Positions 21,933 through 34,616 are shown, counted from the first letter of the stretch. The stretch: 64,000 nt of DNA from Paramarasmius palmivorus (GCA_037176845.1 JAYKXP010000109.1:1-64000); one strand, 5' to 3'. Notes: generated by a model from the sequence alone, not told the origin. Numbers and translations are program-made.

Positions 21933-24350
21933 CTAATTCGAATATCCCGGAGGAGGTTCCTCTCTGTCCCAGCGCTCTCCTTGCAACCTTTGGTTCAGCA
22001 TCTGGACCAACTCCGCAGTGGACGGCTGGCTCTGCGACGAACCGGACGATAGGTCTGTCGAAGCCTCTGATCGGGGATGGATATGGGGACGACTAGCATT
22101 CACTATATGCATCCTTCCTTGGCGCTTTTCTGATTGCCGTGGACTTCCCGCCAAAGGCGTCCTGGTTTCAGAGCCGGTAACCGGAGAACCGAAGTAGCTG
22201 GTCTGTTCTGTACTAACCACACTTCCGGGAAAGGCTTGTATGACCTCCGTAGATTGGGACACCGTATGCTGGCGGCGGCGGCGGCGAATAATAAAGAGTG
22301 AGCCAACGACAACTAGCGCGATGAAGAACAGCCCGCCAAGAATACCACCGACTATCGCTCCTACATTAGAAGATTTTGCTTCTGGCGAAGATGTCTCTGG
22401 TTGGGAAGTTGATGATGGGGAAGTCGACGATGATGGTGTCTCGAGCTGTGACGCGAGGCCAATACCGGCGATTAGGACTCTGGCTGCTGCGAGCTGACTA
22501 TCGACTGAGTAGGTGGAGTTAATCGGTCCAATCCACGAGTTTCCGTATATATTGGTTCCTTCAGTAGTTGCTTTGTCAAGCACTGCATTATACTGACGAG
22601 GATACATGAGCATGTAACGACAAGTGACAACGGTTCACATTTACCTGAACCGCCAAATAGGCTTCCACGTAGCTGGAAACATCCGAGCTGTAAGATTCTT
22701 TACGAGCATGCACAGTCGCAAAGCCTCGCACGATGTCAATGGCCGCTGTCTGTTCTAGGAGCATGTTACATAGATTTGAGTCATGAAAATCAGAGAGGAC
22801 ATACTCAAAATTCCTTGAACGGTGGAGTCATACCATGGATCATATTTCGACGAGGCAGATAAACTGGCTGTCACCCTGTACGGCTGGTCAATAATGAAGC
22901 AACAGTGGATTACGCAGCGCACCTTTCGTTTATGGTCTCATTTTGCCTGATCGACGACAAAATAGCGAGGCCTTCAATTGCAGTGCCCGTATTCCAATAT
23001 TCCTTTCTTGTGTCGACGCGGGGAGTTGCACATGGATCACTCATGTTCAATGTAACTTGCCACCAAAATAGGGAATCGTCGGTGTATAATTGCGAAAGGA
23101 ACAACCTTGCGGATTGTTGAGCAGCGTTGAGGTATGTATCATTCTGAGTTATTTGGGCAAGCAAACCCGAAAGCCTGCGCGTAAGGTCAGTGAATGCGAC
23201 GAGAGGGCAGCCTACAGAGTACCAGACCTGAAAAACCAACTACCAAGGCGGCGGATGCGAACCTGAAGTGAGCTCTTTCATTCAAATATTGCATGACAAA
23301 GCCTTACGCATTTTCAGATGTCACCATGTCAACTCTAGGATGATGCTACCGAAACATAAATGCATGTAGTTGTTATCAAAAAGATAGGCTCACCATGAGG
23401 CCTCCGCTCAGATCTACAGCTGGGGTATTCAAGGAACATGTGAGTTCACGACTATAGGGCGGTACCGATTCATATCTCACCGTTCGGACATCTCCTGTGA
23501 TCATCCAATGCATCTTCGACCTTGGAGTCGCTCGTGCTCTGGAAGGCCGCCGGAACGCCAGAACTCGATAAAACATAGTTGTTATTAGAATCCCAAGCTT
23601 CCCTGGCGAGGTTGAGAAAAATAGTATCCTTGTAAGCGACGTGTGCTAGTGCAGCTGAATAACCATATATAGAATCCAAACTTCATTGAGTCAGTCCACA
23701 AATATCAGAAGATGAATAGACAGGACGTACGCGCCATACGATGTCTGGTGAGCATGTATCAGTCTCGGGTAGTGACGGTGGGGCACAATATTCAACAATG
23801 CAACTGACCCTATATGAAAGGTCAGGCGGTCATCATTATGTGCTCGAACAGAATGGTAAGGTACACACTTGCCGCTCGGCTTACTTGCGAAGTAGTTAGC
23901 CACCTTGTCTTTGTATCTCGTCTGATTCGTGGCGATATCGAATTCGGCCAATATCATCGTAAAGTCACGATTCTTATCATCTAGGATAGACCAGTCTGTG
24001 GACATGTGATATTGTGGTAGAATTTTCACATACCTGGAACGATCTCGTCATATGCTTTGTCGAGAGCGGCTGCTGCAATATCAATGCTCTGTTGTCTAGA
24101 TATATCGACTGTTGGTTTCTGAAAAAATGCGTCAGACCTCGTTGACACATTACATAGCGTGGAATACGCACCCTCCATGTTGACGGTATTGCAACCTGCG
24201 CAGCGGTATCATCCACGAGCAAGGGAATGACCATACATAGCAACTGTAAACGACAGCCACGTCAGATAGGCACTAGGTGTGAGCTATAGTTCTCACCAAG
24301 ACCACAAAGCTACTCCATAGCTTGAGGGCTGAACATAGAATCGAAGACAT
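21933..24350 (-). CDS. GH76-like membrane-anchored protein B
   Basis: The gene starts at 24350 with MSSILCSALKLWSSFVVL, and an intron joins this to LLCMVIPLLVDDTAAQ to complete the signal peptide. Then come AIPSTWR, KPTVDISRQQSIDIAAAALD, FDIATNQTRYKDKV, an exon with GYSAALAHVAYKDTIFLNLA, DLSGGLM, RRLSGLLAQITQNDTYLNAA, FWWQVTLNMSDPC and GTAIEGLAILSS. The C-terminal exon (22613-21933) has the YNAVLDKAT and GNSWIGPINSTYS motifs, a Ser/Pro-rich stalk, one TM segment (NVGAIVGGILGGLFFIALVV) followed by RRRRR, and a long cytoplasmic tail ending PPPGYSN. Protein B is predicted to face the wall or periplasm, tethered in the plasma membrane. Nucleotide similarity to copy C in the central exons is high, pointing to recent duplication. 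Exact exon borders were read by hand. Confidence 0.75.
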
Positions 24351-26067
24351 CGGTGGGGGCGGCGACAATCAAACTTTGTTGGCTCCCTATATGAAGATTC
24401 AGGAAAGGGGGCACAAACGGCAGATATCCACGGTTGTTATTGAGTTATCATACAAATACAAAAGTTGCTTGATGATCACCCGCATCAGTTATGAGGTAAG
24501 GCAGACGTCCCACATCAAGATTCGGGAGGCTAGTGCTGTCAGTATGTGCCGGATCCGGAGCAGTCCATAGGAAACTAAGAAAATTCAGAGCTGTTATTCG
24601 GAATCTAGTTCTCATCAGCGGCACAAAGATCGTGTAACAATGAGATATTACATGTACAAGGGAATATGAGAGTACTCGGCATCCGGAATATCTTTTCAGT
24701 TTATCCAAGTTCCCGCACAATCAAAGCCCAGAGTCAGCAATCGTTCCGAGTATAGGTGCAAAAGTTCACCACAGGAAGTATGAAACGCACCCTCTGATTG
24801 CATCGAAGCCTGATGTCCAACCGCAATTCGACCGCATGCTACATAGGTTTCGGCATTTCGACCAGCGGGAAGTATGACATCGCGTGGTATTCTCTTGAAG
24901 GATTCAGGTTGGTGCAGCGACAGTGAAGGCTTGAGGCTACTCAGAGGCCCTCCATTGTTACAGCTGAAAGTACGTCGCAGGATGCTTTTGTACATCGTTG
25001 AAGTGTACTGAATGAAGGTCGGTGTCTGTTTTGTCTACCACAAACAAATGGATAAGGAATCGGAGCTGTCGTTCGCTGTACGGTAATTGTTGAGCTAAGA
25101 GCGGGTGCTCCCTTGATGCCAATCAGCGCTGCTGTCAAGTGACATTGAGATTTAGGAAGCGCACCTCATTGTCCCAAGTATCAGATGTTCATATCCCATT
25201 CCCTCGTGAGCATTTCACTCTCATCACCGGCATCATCCACTACAAGTCTCTTCGATTCCGCTGTCGTTCGAATTGTTTTGTAGCCGACCTCTGATGGTGA
25301 TACTGGACTGTAGCCAGGGGCTAGTATCTTGTTGTCTTGCGTGACCTAGTTTTGGCGATAGCATTGTGTGCCAGGTATTCTTATCGGCAAGTGGGCAAGT
25401 CGTCCACTAAAAATTTCTTCGACAGAATGCCACGCCCGCACGTGATACGTTGGGGAATGGCGACACGTGCCAACAGGGGCCATCTCTCATCCAAGTGCAT
25501 AGACGTTCAGCGCGGTAAGGTTACACACGGGTCGCATTGACACCGAGGTATTTGGAAGGCGGGTAAGGGTACGGTGTTGGATTTGGTCAACACCGCCAGT
25601 ACCGCGACTCTGCGGTGTTTGTCGGGTCTATTACCATATTTGGTATGCCGCTATTCGGGAGGAAAACTTTTCCCACATCGCCATTGTTGAGCAGACGTGT
25701 CGGCATTTGAGCTACTATCTCCCCTAAGCCCGTCTGCTCGGTCTTCACGGCTGTCTTCGACAAGCACTGCGAATCATAAGTGCATAATTTCCCATGGATC
25801 GGCAACGTGGACTTCAGCGTTAAATGTCATTCAGGATTTCTCCCATGAGAACGGAAGCTTCAGCAAACAGCCTTTCTCTGTTGTACCGATGCCTCTGCGT
25901 GACCCAATATACATATCTTAGTAAGAAGGCCCACTCTATTGTACGCACTAAGTACAAAATTGCATGATCCTATCCTGTGAAGGAATGATGTTGGGCCGAA
26001 ACTCGCTGGGGCTTCCATCTCTCCAAGAATTGTCCTTGCGCCCCCCCCCAACAGATCGCTTGTTTGG
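24351..26067. other. Intergenic stretch with a tRNA-Leu-like fragment
   Basis: About 1.7 kb between GH76 copies B and C. No supportable gene: open frames under 100 codons, none with family resemblance. It contains a 27-bp fragment of the nearby tRNA-Leu gene (25834-25860) and, at about 26041, a run of ten C. Otherwise nothing was recognised. Confidence 0.6.
25834..25860 (-). repeat. Fragment matching tRNA-Leu(CAA)
   Basis: These 27 bases match 29109-29135, the variable-arm and intron part of the complete tRNA gene, with one mismatch and in the same orientation. The flanks do not match: there is no acceptor or T arm. It looks like a relic of a duplication that carried a piece of the tRNA locus along with a GH76 copy. 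Confidence 0.5.
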
Positions 26068-28189
26068 CTAAAAACTGGACGCATCGGATTGAGAATTTGG
26101 GTTCGCTATATGCATTTTTCTTGGAAGCTTTTCTGATTGCCATACGTATCCCATCGAAGGTGTCCAGGTGTCGGAGACTGTGACTTCCGAAGGATTAAGA
26201 TAATACGGAGTCTCTTCAATACTGGTGATACTTGGATGATACGCTCGCATCACCTCCGTCGATGGGGACACTGTATGTTGACGGCAGTGTCGAATGATAA
26301 AGTGTGAACCAGCAAGAATCAGCGTGATAAAAACCAGTCCGCCGATAGTGCCACCGACTATCGCCCCTACATGGGAGACATTTGTGTCTGGCGAGGACAT
26401 CTCTGATGGTGCTGAAGTTAATTCGATCTGTGACGCGAGGCTAATGCCAGCAATCAGGACTCTAGCTGCCGTGAGTTGACTATCCGCTGAGTAGGTAGAG
26501 TTAGGTGGACCGATCCACGAATTTCCATATATATTGGTCCCGTTGACAGTCGCTTTATCGAGTACTGCGTTGTACTGACGAGATATGTAATGAGCATGCG
26601 GAGACAAGAGGTCGTGGTTAATAGCTACCTGAACTGCTAAATAGCTTTCCACGTAACTTGAAGTATTCGTGTTGTACGAATCCTTATGAGCATGAACCGT
26701 TGCGAAGCCCCGCACAATGTCAGCTGCCCCTGACTGTTTCACGAGGATTCCTTGGGATTCATGCCATGGTCCATAATTCGACGAGGCGTATAGAGTGGCT
26801 ATTAACCTGTCCAACTAGTGTGTAATGAAGCAATAAGAGGGAATTATGTGACGCACTTATCGTTAATGGTTTCATTGGGGCTGATCGACGATAGAATAGC
26901 GAGGCCCTCGATTGCAGTCCCTGCATTCCAAGGTTCCTTCCTCTTAATTATCGGTGTGTTGCATGGTTCGCTCATATTTAGCGTAATTTGCCACCAAAAC
27001 AGGGAATCGTCCGTGTACAATTGTGAAAGGAGTAGTCTTGCAGATTGTCGAGTAGCGTTGAGGTATTTGAGGTTTCCAGTTATCTGTGAAAGCATTCCAG
27101 AAAGCCTACGACTAAGGTTAGCTAGTGTAACGAGATCTAACTGTAAAACATCAAACCTCAAGAAACGCCTACCAAATGCGGAGGATACAAACTTGAAATG
27201 AGCTTTGTTCAGCCATTTTTATGGTGGAATCCTTACGCGTTCTCAGACGTGACCACGTCAACCTTGGGATAATGCTATTCAATCGAAGTGTAAACGGACG
27301 CAATGGCATCGAAAAATATAGGCATACCATTATACCACCGCTTAGATCATTAGCTAGAGTATTTCGAGAGATCGTGAGTTCGCGACAATACGGCCTAAGG
27401 TAGCAGCAATTTTTCTTACAGTTTAGACATTTCCTGTGATCATCCCATGCGTCTTGTACTATCTCGGATTCGTCCTTGTTTTGAAAAGCAGCGGGGATCC
27501 CAGTCCTCGGTAGAACATACTGATTATTAGAGTCCCAAGCTGCCGTGGCGATGTCCAGAAACGCACGATTGTTATAAGCAACGTACGCTAGAGCGGCGGC
27601 GTAGCCGTAAGTGGGATCGAGGCTTCGTTGTGTAAGCCACCAAAGTGCAACAATTGACGAAACGGACTCACGCGCCGTACGCGGTCTGATGTGCATATAT
27701 GGATCGTGAGATTTGAAAAGCAGCAGATAATGGAACCAACCCTAAATCATGACAAAAGGTGAGATGATACAACAAGCTCAGCCGCGGAGCAAGAAGCATA
27801 CTTGTAATTAGCACTATGTTTGAAATAGTCGGCCACCTTGACTTTGTATCTCGTCTGGTTCGTAGCGATATCGAATTCGGCCAACAACATGTTATAATCA
27901 CAATTCAAGGTTTCGCCTAGAATCACTAGGTTTGTGGCTATTTGCCTGCGAAACAGTTTGTTCAGATACCTGGAACAATCTCGGCATATGCTTTGTCGAG
28001 AGCAGCCGCTGCAATATCAACGGCCTGTTGTCTGGTAATATTGACTGTCGGTTTCTGAAGGTGCGTCAGACACTGTTGACACATCAGATAGTTTGGAATA
28101 CATACTCTCCATGATGATGGTATCGCTACTATCTGTGCAGTTGCACTCTCCACAAGCAAGAGAGTGACCGTACATAGAAGCTGTATCAT
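26068..28189 (-). CDS. GH76-like protein C, shortened tail
   Basis: From the ATG at 28189 the signal peptide is MIQLLCTVTLLLVESATAQ, then AIPSSWR, KPTVNITRQQAVDIAAAALD, FDIATNQTRYKVKVADYF, GYAAALAYVAYNNRAFLDIA, WDDHRKCLNC, NDLSGGIM, RRLSGMLSQITGNLKYLNAT, FWWQITLNMSEPC and GTAIEGLAILSS. The last exons carry WHESQGILVKQSGAADIVRG, YNAVLDKATVNGTNIYGNSW, a TM segment (GAIVGGTIGGLVFITLILAG) and a tail. Copy B continues about 40 residues further in its tail (STAELVQMLNQRL motif to PPPGYSN); here the frame stops after SQSDASSF, so the cytoplasmic end is truncated. An upstream first exon like that of B and E was not found, so this start is the simplest choice. Closest relative in the array is B. Confidence 0.72.
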
Positions 28190-29080
28190 AAGGCTCGTAT
28201 GTGAGATAAACGTTCGTGATGAAATAGTTCTTGGAGTCCCACCACCATGAAGATGCTACTCCGTGGATTGGCGTTGTGAACCAGAGATGGAGTCGTTGGA
28301 CCCATGTGAGATCAATGGCAGAGTGAGGGTTCAACGAATCTTGTATGCTGGTTTTATAAGCATCCGGGTATCAACGATGGAAGGATGGCGACAACCACAG
28401 CAGTGCTCCATTACATACTACGAGCTTGCATCAGCACTGATCATCAATTTCAGGCGGTGGTTGTTCATTACAGCAAGTAGAGAATGATGAACTGATCGGC
28501 ATTTATAATAGAATCCCCAGAGCCTGAGCCATAATGCCAACTGAGACGAGGCGCGAAACATTGCATGCTTATAAAAAAACCGATGAAGATAATAATCAAT
28601 TCCTGTTATTAGTTGGGCTATGCAGACCAAATTGGCTGCATTGAAACACACACTTTGATTGATTAACGAAACCTAGCCGTTCATAGGAAAGTCCAATAGC
28701 AATTTGAACGTACTGGGAGGAAAATAGATTGTCGATGAGTGGGTCGGACACTACCCGTCCGTCTTCATGCTGGCCTGGTATGGATTAGGGATTAAGAAAT
28801 CAGAGTATACACTGAGTTGAAGAGATGTATAACAGTGTACCTTCCCGCTGAACTTGTTTCCAGGATGCGTAACAAAATCGATCGATGCACTGGCAAGAGT
28901 GAAGAACAAAGCGAAGAACGTCACGTATCACTTGAGTAGTCACGGCTATTACGGATCTCCGGGGCGTCGTTTCAAATTTCAAAGCCCCCTATTCCTGGGG
29001 GGAGCTTCAAGCTTATACAACATGATCTGGCGATAAGATGAAAGATGACAAGCAATCTGTTTGTGGACAAAAATGACAAT
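28190..29080. other. Intergenic stretch before the tRNA gene
   Basis: About 0.9 kb with scattered short frames only. It probably holds the promoter of GH76 copy C at its left end; no TATA box clear enough to list. Nothing else recognised. Confidence 0.5.
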
Positions 29081-29181
29081 TGGTAAGACTGGGACTTGAA
29101 CCCAGGCGGGATTTCTCCCATGAGAAGGGAAGCTTTCGCAGAAGCTTGAGTCACACGCCTTAACCGCTCGGCCATCTTACC
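29081..29181 (-). tRNA. tRNA-Leu(CAA) with an intron
   Basis: On the minus strand the acceptor GGTAAGA pairs with TCTTACC, followed by discriminator A. The D arm is GCCG...GGC. The T arm is CTGGG-TTCAAGT-CCCAG. The anticodon 5' stem TGTGA pairs with TCATG through two wobble pairs, and the loop CTCAAG shows anticodon CAA (reads UUG). A ~20-nt intron sits after the base 3' of the anticodon and folds on the palindromic repeat AAGCTT...AAGCTT. A long variable arm (GGAGAAATCC region) is typical of class II tRNA-Leu. An intron in tRNA-Leu(CAA) is normal in fungi. The gene lies between GH76 copies C and D. Confidence 0.88.
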
Positions 29182-29372
29182 ATTGTGCGCAGAACAAGAG
29201 TTATTGACTTGACTTCTGACGTACAACTGACTAGGTCAACTGGAGTTGGATACAGGAATACTAAACCGATAGACCTCTTCAAGTGTCAAAAAGCCCGACT
29301 CCTAAACTTGAAATTTGGCGGCACACTCTGACAGAATGATTAACAGACACGAGACGCGAAATACAATTGGAA

Positions 29373-31570
29373 TTATCGACTATTCAGAGCACTAGTATAT
29401 TCAGGGAGCTGTTCCTCTTCGCCGCGCCATCGATCTGGTTGCAACCTCTGGTATAACATTCGAACCAATTCGCTAGTAGACGGTGGCTCGCTCCTGACCT
29501 GGGAAGAGGACTCGGATCGAATGGGAGCATCATTTGACGTATTGTCCACATTCCGGTTTTTTTCCGACCTAGGAAGACGAGTTAATTGCGTCTGCGACGG
29601 CGAGTCTTGGGTATGTCGTCCTAGGGTATATGGGGTGATAGACAACAATCCATGTTGTCGTCTCCGATGTCGAATCACAAATAATACAGATATAGTGAGC
29701 AAGACTACAAGAAAGAGCCCGCCTAGCATACCGCCAACTATTCCTGCAATGGGTAAGGTTGACAATGTCATCGTTGACTGATATGTAAACGCAAGGCGAA
29801 TACCGGCGATTAGGACTTCTGCCGCTTGTACTTGACTATCAGCTGAGTACTGAGAAGTAGGCGGACCAATCCACGAGTCTGCATACATATTTGTTTGATT
29901 CCCCGCCAAATCGAGGACAGCGTTGTACTATAGAGTATTAGAATTTGGTGAAGACTAAGATAATTGAGTGTTACCTGAACAGCTAAATAACCTTCGAGGT
30001 ATGTGAACAGGTCTGAGCTGTTGGATAAACGACTACGGGCAGTGGATAAACCACGAACAAAGTTGAGGTCGCCCGTTTGATTATCTACAACATCACTTGA
30101 TGTGAGGTACTTGGACTAATGAATGCACATACCTCCTGTAGCAATAATCCCGCGAGAATCGTGCCAATCACTCTTTCTTGTCGACTCAAATATGCTACTC
30201 CTTAATCTAGACTGGTTAGAAGAAACACGGCGAGAGAATGATATCCAGCAACATACCTTTCTTGGATGGTCTCGTTAGGCCAGACTGAAGCAAGAATAGC
30301 AAGTCCTTCTACAGCATAACCAGAATTCCAAGGCGTAGTCTTTTCGTCGATGACGACCTCACATGGGGAGCTCATATTGATCGACGTCTGCCACCACCAT
30401 AGCGAATCTCTCGTGCGTAGGTGGGAGAAAATCATGTCCGCAGCTTGTTGTGCCGCTTGGAGATATGTATCATTCCCTGTAACCTCCCTGAGCAATCCTG
30501 ACAGCCTGTTGAAGGTAAACAAAACGACTGCGGACTTCATCCAGATGTAAATACCTAAGAAATCGCCTGTATGAGATGAATTTTCGTGTCGATTAGTGGT
30601 AGAAATAATCTCTAAGATTAATAGCTCACATGTTCTCTGATGCCAATATGTCGATCTTCGGATAGAACTACTCAAATAATTACTGAGAAAAAAGTACCAG
30701 ATCATGATCAAGTCATTTACCAGTATTCCGCCAGTCAGATCGACCGCTGTTGATATGCAGAAATTTGAGCAACAAATCCAAACTAATTCTAGAGTTCTCA
30801 CAATTCTCGCAGTCTATATGAGCTTCTAGGGCACTTCTGGCTCTGGACAAGTTTTGGAACGGTGGCGGCACTCCGCTATTCAAATAAGCGTGCTGTTTGA
30901 TGACTTCCCATGATTTTACGGCGAAATCGAGGAATTTTTCATCTTTATAAGCCATGTACGCTCGCAGCGCAACATAACCGAGGTCTGATTGCGAGAAATA
31001 AACTCACTTGTAATAGCGTATAATCTACAAGAGAAAAATTACCCTGAGTGAAGCTCGACGACTTGAGAAGATAGCTACGCAACTCTTTTATAGTGGGTGA
31101 GAATTGAGTTACAGGTAGAGACAGAGACGCACGGTGTATTGTCATATCCAGGGGGACCATTGAGAAAGTAGCCACTGACCCACTCTCGATACTTCGTTTG
31201 ATTAGTCGCTATGTCAAATTCCGCGAGCTGAGAGTAAAAATTCGGAGTTCGATTATCTAGGAACTCTTCAGCCTGGATTCATGTGTGGGCAATCTCACTC
31301 ACTGTTTGGAATTCCACGTCGAAGCATCATATCCAAGGCAGCACCTGCAGTATCGATACGGTCTTGTACAGTGATATTAATCATTGGTTTCTGTAGGAAA
31401 GTGAATTGTAGTTGGAAACCAGAAAGCTTGATAGGCTTACTCTCCATAAAGGTGATATCACCAATTGCGCATTGACTTTGACCAGCAAGAGCAAATAAAT
31501 AATGGAACGGAGAATCTACAGGATCGATTACTAGGTGAGTAAGGTTAATGCGAGGTGTCAAGCTGACCAT
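29373..31570 (-). CDS. GH76-like membrane-anchored protein D
   Basis: A more diverged copy. The best start model uses only the ATG at 31570, directly followed by an intron (GTCAGC...CTGTAG), then ILRSIIYLLLLVKVNAQLVI as signal peptide and SPLWR-KPMINITVQDRID. Further conserved pieces are YKDEKFLDFAVKSWEVIKQH, HIDCENC, VDLTGGILV, RLSGLLREVTGNDTYLQAAQ, SLWWWQTSINMSSPCEV and NSGYAVEGLAILAS. The last exon has YADSWIGPPTSQYSADSQ, a TM segment (IAGIVGGMLGGLFLVVLLTI) with RHRRR behind it, and a tail with TSELVRMLYQRLQPDRW ending EYTSALNSR. The tail motif shared with B shows that the cytoplasmic end is under constraint. Internal exon borders were not all resolved. Confidence 0.68.
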
Positions 31571-32236
31571 GACAACAAAGCTGCCACCGTGTGGCCACGC
31601 GAACAGGAATGATAAAAAATTGGCCCCCCACTCGATCTATTTATCCCAAGAGCTTGAGGAAAGGGTGCAAATGGTGTTAAACTGACAGCAAAGCTATGAC
31701 AATCACACGCACCTGAGCCGACCGCTAATCTGTACATTGACATCCACATCAGCGAGCGGGACGCGCTATTACCACTTTCAGACCATTTTGTAGAACTAGG
31801 TATACAATTCATCAGACATTCGTCAAACGCAAGAACAGCCTTGGCACCGGAGGTGATCGCACCCAACTACAATCAATGTTCCGAGCGGTTAAGTCGAAAG
31901 TCGCACCAATTTTCGTCGTGACACCTTTGAAGAGTAGCATACTGGTATCTGAGCTACGACAAGAGCTTTCGGGTACATATGTAGGGTAGATTCACAATGG
32001 GAGGATTTGGTTCGCTCAAGCAAGATGGAAGCAAGAAAGAGGAAAAGTTGCCACGTGCCACTGCCAGTTCCCCTTAAACCTGCTCCGAGGAGCTCCGACT
32101 CGATTGGCGGCAGACCCGTCCCGGAAACCGTTCATTTTGCAAGTGGCCGTTGAGCTTGAGTTGGTCGAACCGGATATGATCTTCCAGCAGTTATCTATGT
32201 TCTAACTAAACACTGTATCCATCATTACATTACATT

Positions 32237-34616
32237 TCAGACACTAGTGTATCTGGGAGGCCGCTCATCTTCAAGTTGCAAACGAACTGTGCGGAGATTC
32301 TGATGCACCGGCTGAGCGACGGCTGCCACGTTCCTAGTATGAAGATGTAATGATGGATCCCATTCAGTGCGTCTAGTACGCATTTCGAGAGATTTTTCTG
32401 GTCGCCTCTTCTGAAGAGAAGGTGGTCAAGGCTTTGCAATGGAAGAAGACTCTCGACAAACCCTTTCTGCAGTCGTGAACCCAACAGGAAACGGCTGGAT
32501 ATCGCCGACAGACTCTGACACCCTGTTACTGTTACGTTCGTGGCGGCGGCGAATGATAAGTAAAGAGCCAATGATAACGAGCGTTGCGAATAGCAGCCCG
32601 CCAAGAATGCCGCCGACTATTACTCCCGCATTTGAGTTTGTATTTCGTGAAGACCGTGGCGTTTCTAATGGTGGGGGTTTTTCCGGCTTGGATGAAAGTC
32701 GTATTCCAGCAATTAGAACACTCGTCGCTTTGAGTTGTTCTTCTGCGGAGTAGTTTGCAACAGAATGAGGTGGGCCTAGCCATGGGTATCCGTATACATT
32801 GGTTCCGTTCCTGGTTGCTTGCTCAAGCACCGCATTGTACTGGCGAGACTGCGTGAGTATAGGCCAGAAGAAATTGATGGAAACAGAAACTTCTACCTGG
32901 TTTCCCAAATAACCTTCTACGTAATCAGAGACGTCGGAGCCGTATGACTCTTTATTCGCGAGTACATTTGACAGACCTCGAATGAGACTAGAGGCACCGA
33001 CTTTTCCTGGAATACCGTTATAATTAACCAAAAATAGTTGAAAAGAGCAATACCATCATCGTTGATATTCAAGATCCCTTGGACATTATTCCATCGAGGG
33101 TACTTTGTCGCAGCCAACACACTCCGCGTGACTCTATCCAGAGTAGGTGAGTAAGCACCAGCACGATGAAGGAATATCTGTATCACAACGTGCCTATCTT
33201 TGTACATGTCGTTTGACTGGATTGACAACAAAATGGCAAGTCCTTCAATAATGTAACCAGCATTCCATGATTTGATGTCCCTCTTCGGCATCACGCGACA
33301 TGGAAAATCGGCGTCAATGTTTACCTTCCACCAAAACAGAGATTCTTCTGAGTACAAGTGCGACAGGAAGAGTCCGGCAGATTGTTGAGCAGCGTTGAGG
33401 TAAGTATCGTTCCCAGTTATTTTTGAGAGCAGTCCAGAGAGTCTATAAAGCGTTTCAGTTGGTTTACTCGGGGCTGGATTGTATGAGAAAGAACCTGAAG
33501 AAGCGTCTGGTACAGCACAGGACCCGAACTTGAAATCAGTATTCGAGAAAGTCGCGTGAAGATTAAGTGACTCTCACGCGTTTTCGGATGTCACGATGTC
33601 AAGTTTACCGCGATGCTATTAAATTCACGTATAAGCATGCAGCCACAAAATTTAAAACCAGAGGACCGACTTACCACTAGGCCCCCATTGAGATCACCTG
33701 CTAAAAAGTAGGATAGCACATAAGCCTACAACTATCACAAGTTACGGATGATATTCCTCACAGTTCGGGCATTTCCTATAGTCAAGTAGTGCGTTATATA
33801 TTTTGGCGTTGCTTTGAAGGGCCGAGGGAACGCCAGTATTCGATAGAACATACTCATTGTTCGAGTCCCACACCTTTGTAGCAATGTCGAAAAACGTGCG
33901 CTCCCCGTAAGCAATGTATGCCAGAGCAGCAACATAGCCCTGTGTGGGGTCCAAGCTTTGTTGTATTAGCCAGAAGGTCCCGGAAATGATTGATACGTGT
34001 AACATACACGCCGTAGCTAGCCTATGTGTATTATCGATATCGAAAACGTCAAATGCATAGCAAGAAAAAATGAAATGGACCCTAAATGAAGGGTAAAATG
34101 ATAATTAGATGCGCCCATTTGAAGAGTTGAGGTACGTACTTGCCGATCGGTTTGTTTGCAAAGTACCGAGAGACTTTGTCGATGTATCTCGTACGATTTG
34201 TGGCAATGTCAAACTCGGTGGACATCATGCAAAGCTCAAGCTCTTGATCTCCTGACAATATCACGTCTGTGGTCATTTATGCTGTAGTAGCCTATGGAAA
34301 TACCTGAAATGCTCTCTTGGTATGCCTTGTCTATAGCGGCAGCCGCAATATCGATACGCTCTTGCATCGTAGAATTGACTATAGGCTTCTGAGAAATATG
34401 TTAGCTATATAACTGACATCAGATAGTCACGAATACTTGCTCTCCATGCGGATGGTATAGCTATCTGCGCAGCAGCGCTCTCCGGGAGCGTGGTTAAGGC
34501 CATACTCAGTAACTCGTGACGCGTGAGATATCAGATAGAGCGGAGATGTGATACAATCCTCGACTCACCGTGATCCCAATGATGCTCCAGAGCTTGTAAA
34601 ATAGAAAGAAAGACAT
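32237..34616 (-). CDS. GH76-like membrane-anchored protein E
   Basis: Start at 34616 with MSFFLFYKLWSIIGIT, spliced to LLSMALTTLPESAAAQIAIP as signal peptide. The next intron (34440-34389) is a GC-AG intron: the exon ends in the conserved W-R codons and the donor is GCAAGT. The body follows the family: KPIVNSTMQERIDIAAAAID, GYVAALAYIAYGERTFFDIA, YRKCPNCEEY, SLFWWKVNIDADFPCRV, NAGYIIEGLAILLSIQ, ASSLIRGLSNVLANKESYG, YNAVLEQATRNGTNVYGYPW, a TM segment (NAGVIVGGILGGLLFATLVI) and RRRHER. An in-frame TGA near 32426 lies inside a 51-nt GT-AG intron (GTTTGT...CTTCAG). Once it is removed, the tail continues to the family-like end RPPRYTSV. Predicted location: plasma membrane facing the wall. Exon borders in the middle are approximate. 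Confidence 0.7.

Noticed and set aside
32426..32480. In-frame TGA in GH76 copy E, first read as a pseudogene mutation
   Set aside because: It lies in a 51-nt segment with GT and CTTCAG borders and a CTTGAC branch-like site; after removal the tail reaches a family-like C-terminus.
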